Notes: generated by a model from the letters alone, not told the origin. A stretch of DNA of 64,000 nt from Anaerosporobacter faecicola (GCF_012070565.1 NZ_JAAQRO010000001.1:1-64000), one strand, 5' to 3'; shown: positions 54,054 to 63,556, counted from the stretch's first letter. Numbers and translations: made by a program.

Positions 54054-55667
54054 TTGAAATTATCGGAAGAAGGTTTGCGAGAGGTAGAACAGTGGAGGAA
54101 AGCGGGCTATCAACTTTGGTCATATAATCGGGAACTGGTGAAAAGAAAGACCAAAGAAAATCCATATTGGCTTCATTTTGGAGCAGGTAATCTCTTTCGT
54201 GCTTTTCAGGCAAATGTTGTACAGAATCGATTAAATGAAGGTATCTTGGATAGAGGATTGATTGTTGCGGAAGGCTATGATTATGAGATTATAGAAAAGA
54301 TTTATGAAAAACAAGATAATCTTAGCATTCTTGTAACCTTAAAAAAAGATGGAAGTATGGAAAAGACTGTGATTGGAAGTATAGTAGAGTCATTGGTTTT
54401 AAAGGAACACAAGGAATCTGATTGGATACGGTTACAGGAAATCTTCTGTGCACCTGGATTACAGATGGTCAGCTTTACCATAACGGAAAAAGGGTATGCA
54501 TTAAAAAATGGAGATGGAAATTGGTTTCCATCTGTCAAAGAGGATTTGATGAATGGTCCAAGTAACCCCAAAAGCTATATGGGTAAAATCACAGCATTAC
54601 TTTACAATCGCTATACTCATGGGGGTTACCCAATTGCCATGGTAAGTATGGATAATTGTTCTCATAATGGTGAAAAGTTATATCAGACAGTTTCAACAAT
54701 TGCAGTACAATGGAGAGAAAGAGGATTGGTCGAAGAAGGCTTTTGTACATACATATCTGATACAAAACGAGTAGGCTTTCCTTGTACAATGATTGATAAA
54801 ATTACCCCTCGTCCCAATGATGAGGTGAAGAAACAATTAGAGAAAGACCAGATGGAAGAATTAGAACCAATCGTAACGAAGAAGAATACATACATTGCCC
54901 CATATGTCAATGCAGAGGAGTGTCAATATCTTATAATGGAAGATGTATTTCCAAATGGACGTCCGGAAATAGAGGGCGAACATGTGTGGTTTGCTAGACG
55001 AGAAGTTGTTGACCGGGTAGAAAAGATGAAGGTATGTACTTGCTTGAATCCATTACATACTGCGTTAGCAATCTTCGGTTGCTTATTGGGGTATACGCGG
55101 ATTGCAAAAGAGATGGAAGACCCCGTATTGAGAAAACTAGTAGATCAGATTGGTTACCAGGAAGGGTTGCCTGTAGTAATGGATCCGGAAATCCTATCAC
55201 CAAGACAATTTATTGATGAAGTGATAAAGGTACGGATTCCTAATCCATATTTACCTGATACACCACAGAGGATTGCTACGGATACATCTCAGAAGCTTTC
55301 CATAAGATTTGGAGAAACGGTGAAGGCTTATGCAGAATCGGAAACACGAAATGTGGATGAATTGATTGGGATTCCGATTGTGTTTGCTGGGTGGCTACGG
55401 TATCTAATGGCTTTGAACGACCATGGAGAACGATTCACGGTAAGTTCAGATCCATTATATAGCGAGTTGAAACCATATCTAGAAAAGATTACGTTAGGGC
55501 AAAAAAAAGAGGTTGTTTCTTGTATTCAACCAATTTTAGAAAGGGAAGATATCTTTGGTGTGAACTTGTATACCATTGGATTGGGAAATCGAGTAGAGCG
55601 GTTCTTCCTAGAGATGATTGCTGGAACAGGAGCAGTACGTACAACCTTAGAAAACTATTTATTATAG
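54054..55667 (+). CDS. uxuB: Fructuronate reductase / mannitol dehydrogenase family protein
   Basis: A 537-residue long-chain dehydrogenase of the mannitol dehydrogenase family; next to uxuA the expected reaction is D-fructuronate to D-mannonate with NADH. The nucleotide-binding line is WLHFGAGNLFRAFQANVVQ; DNCSHNGEKL and FPCTMIDKITPRP follow, and CLNPLHTALAIFGCLLGY lies in the C-terminal domain. Start TTG 54054 is chosen because AGGAGG lies at 54041-54046 with seven bases spacing; the longer in-frame start at 54033 would put the ribosome site inside the gene. Substrate is inferred from the neighbour. Confidence 0.88.
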   Translation: MKLSEEGLREVEQWRKAGYQLWSYNRELVKRKTKENPYWLHFGAGNLFRAFQANVVQNRLNEGILDRGLIVAEGYDYEIIEKIYEKQDNLSILVTLKKDGSMEKTVIGSIVESLVLKEHKESDWIRLQEIFCAPGLQMVSFTITEKGYALKNGDGNWFPSVKEDLMNGPSNPKSYMGKITALLYNRYTHGGYPIAMVSMDNCSHNGEKLYQTVSTIAVQWRERGLVEEGFCTYISDTKRVGFPCTMIDKITPRPNDEVKKQLEKDQMEELEPIVTKKNTYIAPYVNAEECQYLIMEDVFPNGRPEIEGEHVWFARREVVDRVEKMKVCTCLNPLHTALAIFGCLLGYTRIAKEMEDPVLRKLVDQIGYQEGLPVVMDPEILSPRQFIDEVIKVRIPNPYLPDTPQRIATDTSQKLSIRFGETVKAYAESETRNVDELIGIPIVFAGWLRYLMALNDHGERFTVSSDPLYSELKPYLEKITLGQKKEVVSCIQPILEREDIFGVNLYTIGLGNRVERFFLEMIAGTGAVRTTLENYLL

Positions 55668-55706
55668 AGATGTATCGATAATGGAAAGCTATAGGGATTG
55701 TTTTAG

Positions 55707-55735
55707 ATGACAGTAGGCGGAAATTGAACTATAAT
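55707..55735 (+). promoter_or_regulatory. Sigma-A promoter before the GH8 gene
   Basis: ATGACA (55707-55712), 17-bp spacer, TATAAT (55730-55735). The expected start lies about 20 nt before the attenuator-like hairpin. Confidence 0.6.
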
Positions 55736-55762
55736 GAAATTACCGAATACTGGTAGATTAAT

Positions 55763-55816
55763 AGCTTACATAGCGGAGTTCATGGTATTCGTGAAAATCC
55801 ATATGTAAGCTTTTTT
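55763..55816 (+). terminator. Terminator/attenuator hairpin before the GH8 gene
   Basis: AGCTTACATA (55763-55772) pairs perfectly with TATGTAAGCT (55802-55811), and six T end at 55816, five bases before the AGGAGGAG ribosome site of the next gene. It may end uxuB transcription; because a promoter lies between, it could also act as an attenuator of the GH8 gene. Confidence 0.7.
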
Positions 55817-55857
55817 AAAAAGGAGGAGATAGTGTATGAAGAATAAGACTCTTATCT

Positions 55858-57159
55858 TTGTTTGTTGCATTCGTATTGGTGATTAGCCCGATCATGTTCC
55901 GAGTCACCTTGGGCGCGACAAAACCTGTTCAGGCAGCACAGAAAGTTAATCATCCATTTCCACAGCATGTTACATATGCCAAAGGAACGCTGAAACCAAG
56001 TGCTAAACAGTCCCAAAAAGATAAGCTCACAAAAAGTTGGTATGATACGTGGAAGAAGAATTACGTAGTAAAGAATCCGTATTCAACGAAACAGACACAG
56101 TATTATGTTTGGACTAGTGGACAAACATACAGTAAAACAAGTAAACAGACCGTACCCATCTGTGTATCAGAAGGACAAGGTTACGGAATGCTGATCATGG
56201 TTTACATGGCTGGATATGATAAGAATGCGAAGAAATATTTTGATGGAATGTACCGTTATTACAAAGCAAATACTTGTGAAAGAGGCAAGTATCTTATGTC
56301 TTGGCAGCAGGCTGATAATGGCAGTGAAATTGTAGACTGGGGCGGTGGAAGTTCTGCAACAGATGGAGATTTGGATATTGCATATGCATTGCTTCTTGCA
56401 GATAAACAATGGGGGAGTAGTGGGAGTATCAACTATAAGAAGGCAGCTACGAATATAATCAAAGATATATTGAAATACGAAGTGAATGCAACTGCATATA
56501 CCATTCAATTGGGAAACTGGGCAAGTACATTGGATAAGAATAATATCCAATATACGGGACTTCGCTCATCAGATTTGATGCCAGGACATTTTCGAGCATT
56601 TGCAGAAGCTACGAATCAATCCAAATGGAATAAGGTTGTGAATAAAAGTTTTACCATTCTGAATCAGTTAACCATAAAATCAACGAGAAAAACAGGATTG
56701 GTATCGGACTTCATTGTAAAGGGGAAAAAGAATTATAAACCAGCTAGCGATGGTTTCTTAGAAGGTAGTAAGGACGACAGTTATGGATATAATGCCTGTC
56801 GTGTTCCATGGAGAATTGGAGTGGATTATCTTGTAACGAAAACAAGTAAAAGTGAGGATATGCTTACTATGTTGAATGCCTGGATTCGGAAGAAAACAGG
56901 AGATCAGCCAGAGAAAATCAGAAGTGGATATACGTTAAAAGGAAAAGCAATGGAGAGTTATTATGATATGAGTTTTGTTGCTCCATTTCTAGTTGCTAGT
57001 ATGTGTCAGGACAAGAATACCAAAGGAGCACAAGCTTGGGTGGATTCATTGTGGAAAGTTGTTTCCACTAGTAGTACAAATAACTACTACAACGATACTG
57101 TTAAGTTAATTTGTATGATTATCGCCAGTGGAAATTACTGGACACCTGATAATATCTAG
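55858..57159 (+). CDS. Secreted GH8 glycoside hydrolase, signal peptide frameshifted
   Basis: The 430-residue frame shows a GH8 (alpha/alpha)6-barrel: ICVSEGQGYGMLIMVYMAGY with the acid catalyst Glu, then SSATDGDLDIAYALLLADKQ with the catalytic Asp, LGNWAS, MPGHFRAFAEAT and NACRVPWRIGVDYL. GH8 includes endoglucanases, lichenases, chitosanases and xylanases; I cannot choose. The ATG with the good ribosome site (AGGAGGAG, 55820-55827) is at 55836 and reads MKNKTLIF, but is one base out of frame with this frame, whose first possible start is TTG 55858. Removing one base around 55850-55857 would give a perfect signal peptide (MKNKT...LFVAFVLVIS). So either one base is in error, or the gene is expressed poorly. 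Confidence 0.85.
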   Translation: MFVAFVLVISPIMFRVTLGATKPVQAAQKVNHPFPQHVTYAKGTLKPSAKQSQKDKLTKSWYDTWKKNYVVKNPYSTKQTQYYVWTSGQTYSKTSKQTVPICVSEGQGYGMLIMVYMAGYDKNAKKYFDGMYRYYKANTCERGKYLMSWQQADNGSEIVDWGGGSSATDGDLDIAYALLLADKQWGSSGSINYKKAATNIIKDILKYEVNATAYTIQLGNWASTLDKNNIQYTGLRSSDLMPGHFRAFAEATNQSKWNKVVNKSFTILNQLTIKSTRKTGLVSDFIVKGKKNYKPASDGFLEGSKDDSYGYNACRVPWRIGVDYLVTKTSKSEDMLTMLNAWIRKKTGDQPEKIRSGYTLKGKAMESYYDMSFVAPFLVASMCQDKNTKGAQAWVDSLWKVVSTSSTNNYYNDTVKLICMIIASGNYWTPDNI

Positions 57160-57255
57160 GTTTTCTTAAAATGCAAACGATTAAGACAAATTGCATAAAA
57201 TGGTTTGGTGTATAGTAACATAATTAACAAAAAGAACAATAAAGACTATTTTAAC

Positions 57256-57284
57256 TTGCAAACCTTTTGTTAATATGTTACTAT
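57256..57284 (+). promoter_or_regulatory. Promoter of the sugar-importer operon
   Basis: TTGCAA (57256-57261), 17-bp spacer, TACTAT (57279-57284). Confidence 0.65.
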
Positions 57285-57298
57285 ACAAACATGATAAC

Positions 57299-57336
57299 TG
57301 GAAACGATACCGATAAGGTTACCGAAAACGTTACTG
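57299..57336. promoter_or_regulatory. LacI/CcpA-type operator repeats
   Basis: GGAAACGATACCG (57300-57311) and GAAAACGTTACTG (57324-57336) share the core AAACGWTAC typical of LacI-family operators and start 25 bp apart, just downstream of the promoter; a third related site GAAACGTTGCAG lies near 57365. The LacI-family regulator at 62403 is the natural candidate; CcpA cannot be excluded. Confidence 0.5.
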
Positions 57337-57431
57337 AACAATTATAGGAGAAGGTTAGTTGTCAGAAACGTTGCAGTATCGTTTTTAGTAATCATAAAAA
57401 AGAGGGTAAGCAGAAAGGATTTGGTGTTATT

Positions 57432-58883
57432 ATGAAAAAATCAAAGAAGATCGTATCACTATTACTTGCAACGGTTATGGTTGGTAGCTTGTTATCAGGT
57501 TGTGGCAAGAAAGACAACAATAACAAGAACACAACAGACACAACAAAAACAGAAGAAACCGCCACTACAGAAACAGAGAGTACAGAAACTACCGATACAG
57601 AAAAAACAGAAGAAACAACAGAGAAAGTTGATTCTATCTATTTCTTAAATTTCAAACCTGAAATTGCTGAGATTTATGAAAAAATCGCAAAAGATTATGA
57701 AGCAGAAACAGGTATTAAAGTAAAAGTTAATACAGCAGCTTCTGGTACATACGAAACAACATTAAAATCAGAAATCGCAAAGAAAGATGCTCCAACAATA
57801 TTCCAGATCAATGGACCTGTTGGTTATCAAAACTGGAAAGATTATTGTGCAGATATGAAAGATTCTGAATTATATTCTCATTTAACAGATAAGAGCTTAG
57901 CTGTTACTGAGGGTGAAGGCGTTTTTGGTGTTCCATATGCAGTTGAAGGATATGGTATCATTTACAACAATGCAATCATGACAAAATATTTTGCACTTAC
58001 TGATCGTGCAACAACAGTAGCGTCTATGGATGAAATTAATAATTTCGCAACATTGAAGGCAGTTGTTGAAGATATGCAAGCTAGAAAGAAAGACCTTGGT
58101 ATTGATGGTGTATTTGCTTCTACATCAATGGCAGCTGGTGAACAATGGAGATGGCAGACTCATTTAGCTAATATGCCATTGTATTACGAATTCAAAGATA
58201 ATACAGAATTTGATAATACAGTTTTAGCTGGTCTTGCAGCAAATGAAATTGAATTCAAATATGCAGAAAACTTTAAGAATGTATATGATTTATATACGAA
58301 CAATTCTTGCGTAGAAAAAGGTTTATTAGGTGCAAAATCAGTTAACGATTCTATGGCAGATTTCGCATTAGGAAAATGTGCAATGGTTCAAAATGGTAAC
58401 TGGGCTTGGAGCCAGATTAGTTCTGTTGATGGTAATACTGTAAACGAAGCAGATATCAAATTCATGCCAATCTACACTGGTGTTACTGGTGAAGAAACAC
58501 AAGGTTTATGTGTAGGTACAGAAAACTACTTTGCAATCAATAGTCAAGTATCAGAAGCAAAACAAAAAGCTTCTATGGATTTCTTAAACTGGTTATTCAC
58601 AAGCGATGCTGGTAAAGCATATGTAACAAATGATTTAGGATTCATTGCTCCATTCGATTCTTTTGCTGATAACGAAAAACCAAGTGATCCATTATCAAAA
58701 GAAGTATTAGCATGGATGGAAAAAGGTACAACTTCTGTAACTTGGACATTTGCAGCATTCCCAAGTGAAGATTTCAAGAATGCTTTTGGTGATGCATTAC
58801 TTGAATATGTACAAGGAAGCATGGATTGGGATCAAGTTGTAACAGTTGTAAAAGATTCTTGGAAGTCTGAAAGAGCAAAATAA
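57432..58883 (+). CDS. Sugar ABC transporter substrate-binding lipoprotein (maltodextrin type)
   Basis: A 483-residue family-1 extracellular solute-binding protein. The lipobox is LLSGCGKK near residue 23; a Thr/Glu-rich linker covers residues 30-65. SBP_bac_1 lines include SIYFLNFKPEIAEIYEKIAK, FGVPYAVEGYGIIYNN, CAMVQNGNWAW and SMDFLNWLFTSDAGKAYV. Binding of maltose or maltodextrin is inferred from malQ and the regulator downstream. An AGAAAGGA ribosome site precedes the ATG. Codon use points to high expression. A terminator-like hairpin follows, which would set a higher level of the binding protein than of the permeases. Confidence 0.92.
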   Translation: MKKSKKIVSLLLATVMVGSLLSGCGKKDNNNKNTTDTTKTEETATTETESTETTDTEKTEETTEKVDSIYFLNFKPEIAEIYEKIAKDYEAETGIKVKVNTAASGTYETTLKSEIAKKDAPTIFQINGPVGYQNWKDYCADMKDSELYSHLTDKSLAVTEGEGVFGVPYAVEGYGIIYNNAIMTKYFALTDRATTVASMDEINNFATLKAVVEDMQARKKDLGIDGVFASTSMAAGEQWRWQTHLANMPLYYEFKDNTEFDNTVLAGLAANEIEFKYAENFKNVYDLYTNNSCVEKGLLGAKSVNDSMADFALGKCAMVQNGNWAWSQISSVDGNTVNEADIKFMPIYTGVTGEETQGLCVGTENYFAINSQVSEAKQKASMDFLNWLFTSDAGKAYVTNDLGFIAPFDSFADNEKPSDPLSKEVLAWMEKGTTSVTWTFAAFPSEDFKNAFGDALLEYVQGSMDWDQVVTVVKDSWKSERAK

Positions 58884-58940
58884 GTTCAAATTGTAACACT
58901 TGATTTTGTTAGATGAATAACAGAGTATAGTAAAACAGCA

Positions 58941-58977
58941 GGGTGAGTGTGGCGCAATCTTCACTCACCCTTTCTTT
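58941..58977 (+). terminator. Hairpin between binding protein and permease genes
   Basis: GGGTGAGTG (58941-58949) pairs with CACTCACCC (58962-58970), followed by TTTCTTT. Typical partial terminator in ABC importer operons. Confidence 0.75.
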
Positions 58978-59054
58978 ATCATTAAATCGACGCATTCCAA
59001 ATTCACGAACAACAATTCTTCAACACTTAATATAAAAGGACAGGAGAGAGGATT

Positions 59055-59897
59055 ATGCATAAAAATTTGAAAAAGTATTTTCCAATCTTTGCTTTACCTA
59101 CATTACTCGCATTTACGATCGCATTTATCATTCCGTTTATAATGGGTATTTATCTATCATTTACAGAATTTAGAACTGTAACCGATGCAAAATGGGTAGG
59201 TTTTAGCAATTATGTGGAGGCGTTTCAGAATAAAGATTTTCTAAACGCATTAATATTTACATCAGCATTTACTATTGTTTCCGTTATTACAATTAATATA
59301 TTTTCATTTGCGTTAGCATCCTTGTTAACGAGAGGTAAGAGAGGGACTAACATATTCCGTACGATCTTCTTCATGCCGAACCTAATTGGTGGTATTGTTT
59401 TAGGGTACATCTGGCAATTGATCATCAACGGAGTTTTATATAAATTCGGAGTAACCTTAACTTTTGCACCGAAATATGGTTTCTGGGGATTAGTTATCTT
59501 AATGAACTGGCAATTAATTGGTTATATGATGATTATCTATATTGCTGGTATTCAAAATATTCCGAAAGATTTAGTGGAAGCAGCTCGAATTGACGGAGCG
59601 AATAAGAAGCAAATTTTACGTAATGTAACCATTCCGTTAGTTATGCCTTCTATAACAATCTGTCTATTCCTTACTTTATCAAACTCCTTTAAATTGTTTG
59701 ATCAGAACTTGGCATTAACAGCAGGCGCTCCTTCTAAGAAAACAGCAATGCTTGCTCTTGATATATATAATACATTCTATGGAAAAGTAGGTTCAGAGGG
59801 TGTTGGTCAGGCGAAAGCAGTAATCTTCTTTATTATTGTTGTTGCAATCGCATTGGTTCAATTAAAAGCAACCAGAAATAAGGAGGTTGAAAACTAA
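59055..59897 (+). CDS. Sugar ABC transporter permease, MalF-like
   Basis: A 280-residue inner membrane permease with about six transmembrane segments and the EAA loop VEAARIDGANKKQILRNVTIP near residues 174-194, which contacts the ATPase. Family lines at the start: FALPTLLAFTIAFIIPFIMG. It shares one base with the next gene (TAATG), so they are translationally coupled. The ATPase subunit is not in this operon; a shared MsmX-type ATPase from elsewhere is usual in Firmicutes (inference). Confidence 0.93.
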   Translation: MHKNLKKYFPIFALPTLLAFTIAFIIPFIMGIYLSFTEFRTVTDAKWVGFSNYVEAFQNKDFLNALIFTSAFTIVSVITINIFSFALASLLTRGKRGTNIFRTIFFMPNLIGGIVLGYIWQLIINGVLYKFGVTLTFAPKYGFWGLVILMNWQLIGYMMIIYIAGIQNIPKDLVEAARIDGANKKQILRNVTIPLVMPSITICLFLTLSNSFKLFDQNLALTAGAPSKKTAMLALDIYNTFYGKVGSEGVGQAKAVIFFIIVVAIALVQLKATRNKEVEN

Positions 59898-60733
59898 TGA
59901 AAACGAAAAGCAAAGTATCCAATGTTATTATTTTTATCTTCCTAACAATTTTATCGATTGCTTTTTTAGCACCAATCTTTATCGTAATCATTAACTCCTT
60001 TAAAGGCAAATTCTTTATTAGTGATGCACCATTTGTATTACCAAATAAGCAAACATTTGTTAATTTTGAGAACTATACCAGTGGTATAGAGAAAACCAAT
60101 TTCTTACATGCAACTGGCTGGTCGTTGTTTATTACCGTATTCTCTGTTTTGGCTATTGTATTGTTGACAGCTATGACTGCTTGGTATATTACAAGAGTGA
60201 AGAGTAAATTCTCTAATATGTTATATTATCTGTTTGTATTTTCGATGATCGTGCCATTTCAAATGGTTATGTTTACAATGACAAAGGTTGCGAATGTTAT
60301 GAATCTTGATAATCCAGTAGGTATCATTGTAATCTATTTAGGTTTTGGCGCGGGTTTATCAGTATTTATGTTCTGTGGTTTTGTGAAGTCAGTACCAATC
60401 GAGATTGAGGAAGCGGCGATGATGGATGGCTGTAATCCTTTAAGAACGTATTTCTTTGTGGTATTACCAATATTGAAACCTATTTCTGTAACGGTAGCTA
60501 TTTTGAATGTAATGTGGATCTGGAATGATTACCTATTACCATACCTGGTTATTGGTTCTGATTACAAGACGATTCCAATAGCAATCCAGTATCTGAAGGG
60601 TGGATATGGTTCCATCGATATGGGTGCTATGATGGCAATGCTCGTTCTTGCAATCATTCCAATCGTTATCTTCTATCTGCTGTGTCAAAAACATATCATT
60701 GAAGGAGTTACAAGTGGAGCTGTTAAAGGCTGA
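59897..60733 (+). CDS. Sugar ABC transporter permease, MalG-like
   Basis: A 278-residue permease partner of the preceding gene. It begins with a membrane segment (IFIFLTILSIAFLAPIFIVI), carries the EAA loop EIEEAAMMDGCNPLRTYFFV near residue 168 and ends with QKHIIEGVTSGAVKG, which is typical of MalG/LacG-type permeases. It overlaps the upstream permease gene by one base. Together the two form the channel for the oligosaccharide presented by the binding lipoprotein. Confidence 0.93.
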   Translation: MKTKSKVSNVIIFIFLTILSIAFLAPIFIVIINSFKGKFFISDAPFVLPNKQTFVNFENYTSGIEKTNFLHATGWSLFITVFSVLAIVLLTAMTAWYITRVKSKFSNMLYYLFVFSMIVPFQMVMFTMTKVANVMNLDNPVGIIVIYLGFGAGLSVFMFCGFVKSVPIEIEEAAMMDGCNPLRTYFFVVLPILKPISVTVAILNVMWIWNDYLLPYLVIGSDYKTIPIAIQYLKGGYGSIDMGAMMAMLVLAIIPIVIFYLLCQKHIIEGVTSGAVKG

Positions 60734-60740
60734 TTTGTTT

Positions 60741-60768
60741 GTTGGGGTAAATTACTTTTTACCCCAAC
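60741..60768 (+). terminator. Hairpin after the permease genes
   Basis: A perfect 11-bp stem GTTGGGGTAAA/TTTACCCCAAC (60741-60751, 60758-60768), 6-nt loop, no long T-run. Confidence 0.65.
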
Positions 60769-60811
60769 ATCTTATATAATTAATACATGTAGAATGGGAA
60801 GGTGACTTAAA

Positions 60812-62302
60812 ATGAGAGCGAGTGGAATATTATTACCGATAACCTCTTTACCATCTGCATATGGAATCGGAACATTTTCAAAAGAGGCATATGCATTTGT
60901 GGATTTTTTGGAGAAGGCAGGACAGAAGTATTGGCAAGTCTTACCTTTTGGCTCTACCGGATATGGAGATTCCCCATATCAATCGTTTTCAACCTTTGCT
61001 GGAAATCCGTATTTTGTGGATTTGGAAACATTGATAAGTAAAGGTCTACTAAAAAAAGAAGAGTGTGATGCTGCGGATTTTGGAACATGTCCTCAGCATG
61101 TAGAATATGAAAAGATATATTTTTCACGTTTTGATTTATTAAGAAAGGCATATGATCGATTTAAAACATGGAATTTAACAGAATTCTTGGAATTTTGTAA
61201 AGAACAAGAGGCTTGGTTGCAGGATTACAGTATGTTTATGGCAATCAAAAATCATTTTAATGATTGTGGCATCGATGAGTGGGAGCATGATATTCGGGTT
61301 CGAACACCAGAAGCTCTACTTTATTATGAAAATCTATTAGCAGATGATATTCAATTTTATAAGTTTATACAATTCGAGTTCTTTACGCAGTGGAGTCGCT
61401 TAAAGCAATATGCCAATGACAAAGGGATTAAGATTATTGGTGATATTCCAATCTATGTAGCCTATGACAGTGCAGATGCCTGGGCGAATAAAGAATTGTT
61501 CCAATTTGATGAACAGGGAAAACCAATAGCAGTAGCAGGTTGCCCACCGGATAGTTTTGCAGCAACAGGACAATTGTGGGGGAATCCACTTTACAATTGG
61601 GATTATCATAAACAGACAGGATACCAGTGGTGGATCAAGCGAATTGCCTTTTGCTTTCAATTATATGATGTAGTTCGTGTGGATCATTTTAGAGGATTTG
61701 ACGAGTATTACTCCATTCCATATGGAGCAAAGGATGCAGTTAATGGGCATTGGGAACAAGGTCCGGGACTTGATATCTTTACTCATATAAAAGAAGCTTT
61801 GGGGGATGTCTCCATCATTGCAGAAGATCTTGGATTCTTAACAGACCGATCTAGAAAACTTGTTGCAGATTGTGGGTATCCTGGTATGAAAATCATACAG
61901 TTTGCATTTGATTCTAGAGAGGAAAGTGATTACTTACCTCATAATTATAATAAAAATTGTGTTGTATATACGGGAACACATGACAATGATACTGTGGTAG
62001 GTTGGTATGAAAATCTATTAGAACAGGATCAAGAGTATGCTAGAGAATATCTGAATGGAATTGCCGTCGATCCAGAACATATTGCTTGGGACTTTATCAA
62101 ACTCACCTTAGCAAGTGTTGCTGATCTTGCTATCATACCAATGCAGGATTATCTTGGACTTGGCTCAAAAGCTCGAATCAATACGCCTTCAACCTTAGGT
62201 GGTAATTGGATTTGGCGTATGGAACAAAATTCGATACAACCAGATTTAGCAGAGAAGATTTATCGTGTAACAAAATTATATGGAAGATTAGGGGATAAAT
62301 AG
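60812..62302 (+). CDS. malQ: 4-alpha-glucanotransferase (amylomaltase)
   Basis: A 496-residue GH77 enzyme that transfers alpha-1,4-glucan segments between maltodextrins and frees glucose. Start: MRASGILLPITSLPSAYGIG; the catalytic nucleophile Asp is in VVRVDHFRGFDEYY near residue 288, the acid/base Glu in IIAEDLGFL near 336 and the third Asp in GTHDNDTVVGWY near 391. Length is normal. Its place behind the importer indicates that imported maltodextrin is processed inside the cell. A matching maltodextrin phosphorylase is not in this window. Confidence 0.97.
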   Translation: MRASGILLPITSLPSAYGIGTFSKEAYAFVDFLEKAGQKYWQVLPFGSTGYGDSPYQSFSTFAGNPYFVDLETLISKGLLKKEECDAADFGTCPQHVEYEKIYFSRFDLLRKAYDRFKTWNLTEFLEFCKEQEAWLQDYSMFMAIKNHFNDCGIDEWEHDIRVRTPEALLYYENLLADDIQFYKFIQFEFFTQWSRLKQYANDKGIKIIGDIPIYVAYDSADAWANKELFQFDEQGKPIAVAGCPPDSFAATGQLWGNPLYNWDYHKQTGYQWWIKRIAFCFQLYDVVRVDHFRGFDEYYSIPYGAKDAVNGHWEQGPGLDIFTHIKEALGDVSIIAEDLGFLTDRSRKLVADCGYPGMKIIQFAFDSREESDYLPHNYNKNCVVYTGTHDNDTVVGWYENLLEQDQEYAREYLNGIAVDPEHIAWDFIKLTLASVADLAIIPMQDYLGLGSKARINTPSTLGGNWIWRMEQNSIQPDLAEKIYRVTKLYGRLGDK

Positions 62303-62322
62303 TTAGGTTTTCCTGCATATTC

Positions 62323-62351
62323 TTGCATTATCGACGGAATGTTGCTATAAT
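62323..62351 (+). promoter_or_regulatory. Sigma-A promoter of the LacI-family gene
   Basis: TTGCAT (62323-62328), 17-bp spacer, TATAAT (62346-62351). Confidence 0.7.
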
Positions 62352-62402
62352 TTCATTCGTAGGAAAACATAAGTATAAAATATGCAGCAAAGGAAGTATA
62401 TC

Positions 62403-63434
62403 ATGGGTACGATCACAATAAAAGATGTGGCAAAACTTTGTGGTGTAGGTGTCAGCACGGTATCTAGAGCGATTAACAATCATCCGGATATCAATGATGA
62501 GACAAAAACCAAGATCATGAAAGTGATCAAAGAAAATAATTACATACCAAATAATAGTGCACGTAATTTAAAACGTTCTAATTCAAGAATGATCGCTGTG
62601 CTGATCAAAGGTATTAGCAATCCGTTCTTTAGTAAGATGATCAAAGTAATTGAAGAGGAGACACAGGAGAAAAAGTATTCTTTTCTCTTACATCGAGTAG
62701 AAGATCGAGAAGATGAGATTGATGTTGCATTAGAACTTGTGAAAGAAAAGAAACTACGTGGTATCATTTTCTTGGGTGGATATTTTAATCATTCCGAAGA
62801 AAAACTTGCACAATTAGATATTCCTTATGTGCTATGTACAGTTGGCTTGAACACTGGTTGGAAAGAGGGCGTATGTTCATTTGTTGCTGTCGATGACTTT
62901 AAGGAAAGTTACAAGATTGTTGACTATTTATGTAAGAATGGACATAAGCGAATTGCAATTATTACGACTTCTATGGATGATACAAGTATTGGTCTGATTC
63001 GTTACAATGGATATCTGCAAGCATTAAGGGATAATGGGATTGAGCCAGATCAGAATTTAGTACGTTGTATGAAGTATGATATTGAGACATTTACCATGGA
63101 CAATGGATATGTGGTAATGAAGGAATTGCTGGATTCAAAAGAAGATTTTACAGCAGTTTTTGCAATATCCGATAGTATTGCGATTGGTGCTTGTAAAGCA
63201 GTATTCGATGCAGGTAAGAAGATTCCGGAAGACTATTCAGTAGCAGGTTTTGATGGGTTGGATGTTGCATCGTATTATAATCCAACATTGACGACAATCC
63301 GTCAGCCAGTAGAGGAGATTGCACAAGCTGCAGTAACCATTCTTTTTGATGTGATCAAAAAGAAGGCTGAGCATCGTATGTGTGTATTTCCGGGAGAATT
63401 GATCGTTGGACAATCGACTAGAAAGATAAATTAA
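62403..63434 (+). CDS. LacI-family transcriptional regulator
   Basis: A 343-residue regulator from ATG 62403 (AAAGGAAG upstream); the seven-residue extension from 62382 has no ribosome site. The N-terminal helix-turn-helix is TIKDVAKLCGVGVSTVSRAI, followed by the hinge helix region YIPNNSARNLKRSNSRMIAV. The periplasmic-binding-protein-like sensor domain spans residues 60-340, with SIAIGACKAVFDAGKKIPED and VAGFDGLDVASYYNPTLTTI. It ends the maltodextrin locus and probably controls it through the AAACGWTAC sites; the inducer is unknown. Confidence 0.94.
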   Translation: MGTITIKDVAKLCGVGVSTVSRAINNHPDINDETKTKIMKVIKENNYIPNNSARNLKRSNSRMIAVLIKGISNPFFSKMIKVIEEETQEKKYSFLLHRVEDREDEIDVALELVKEKKLRGIIFLGGYFNHSEEKLAQLDIPYVLCTVGLNTGWKEGVCSFVAVDDFKESYKIVDYLCKNGHKRIAIITTSMDDTSIGLIRYNGYLQALRDNGIEPDQNLVRCMKYDIETFTMDNGYVVMKELLDSKEDFTAVFAISDSIAIGACKAVFDAGKKIPEDYSVAGFDGLDVASYYNPTLTTIRQPVEEIAQAAVTILFDVIKKKAEHRMCVFPGELIVGQSTRKIN

Positions 63435-63484
63435 AAGTGGTTTTACATAGAGATATAACGGATTCGATTAACGAATATAAGAAT

Positions 63485-63550
63485 AAAACGGTGGGTGTAA
63501 AAGTAGAAAGGAGAAAATTCTCCAATCATTTTTATAACCACCGTTTTTGT
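63485..63550 (+). terminator. Intrinsic terminator after the LacI-family gene
   Basis: AAAACGGTGG (63485-63494) pairs with CCACCGTTTT (63538-63547); an inner palindrome GGAGAAAATTCTCC lies between. A T-rich tail follows. Confidence 0.85.
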
Positions 63551-63556
63551 TTTTTG

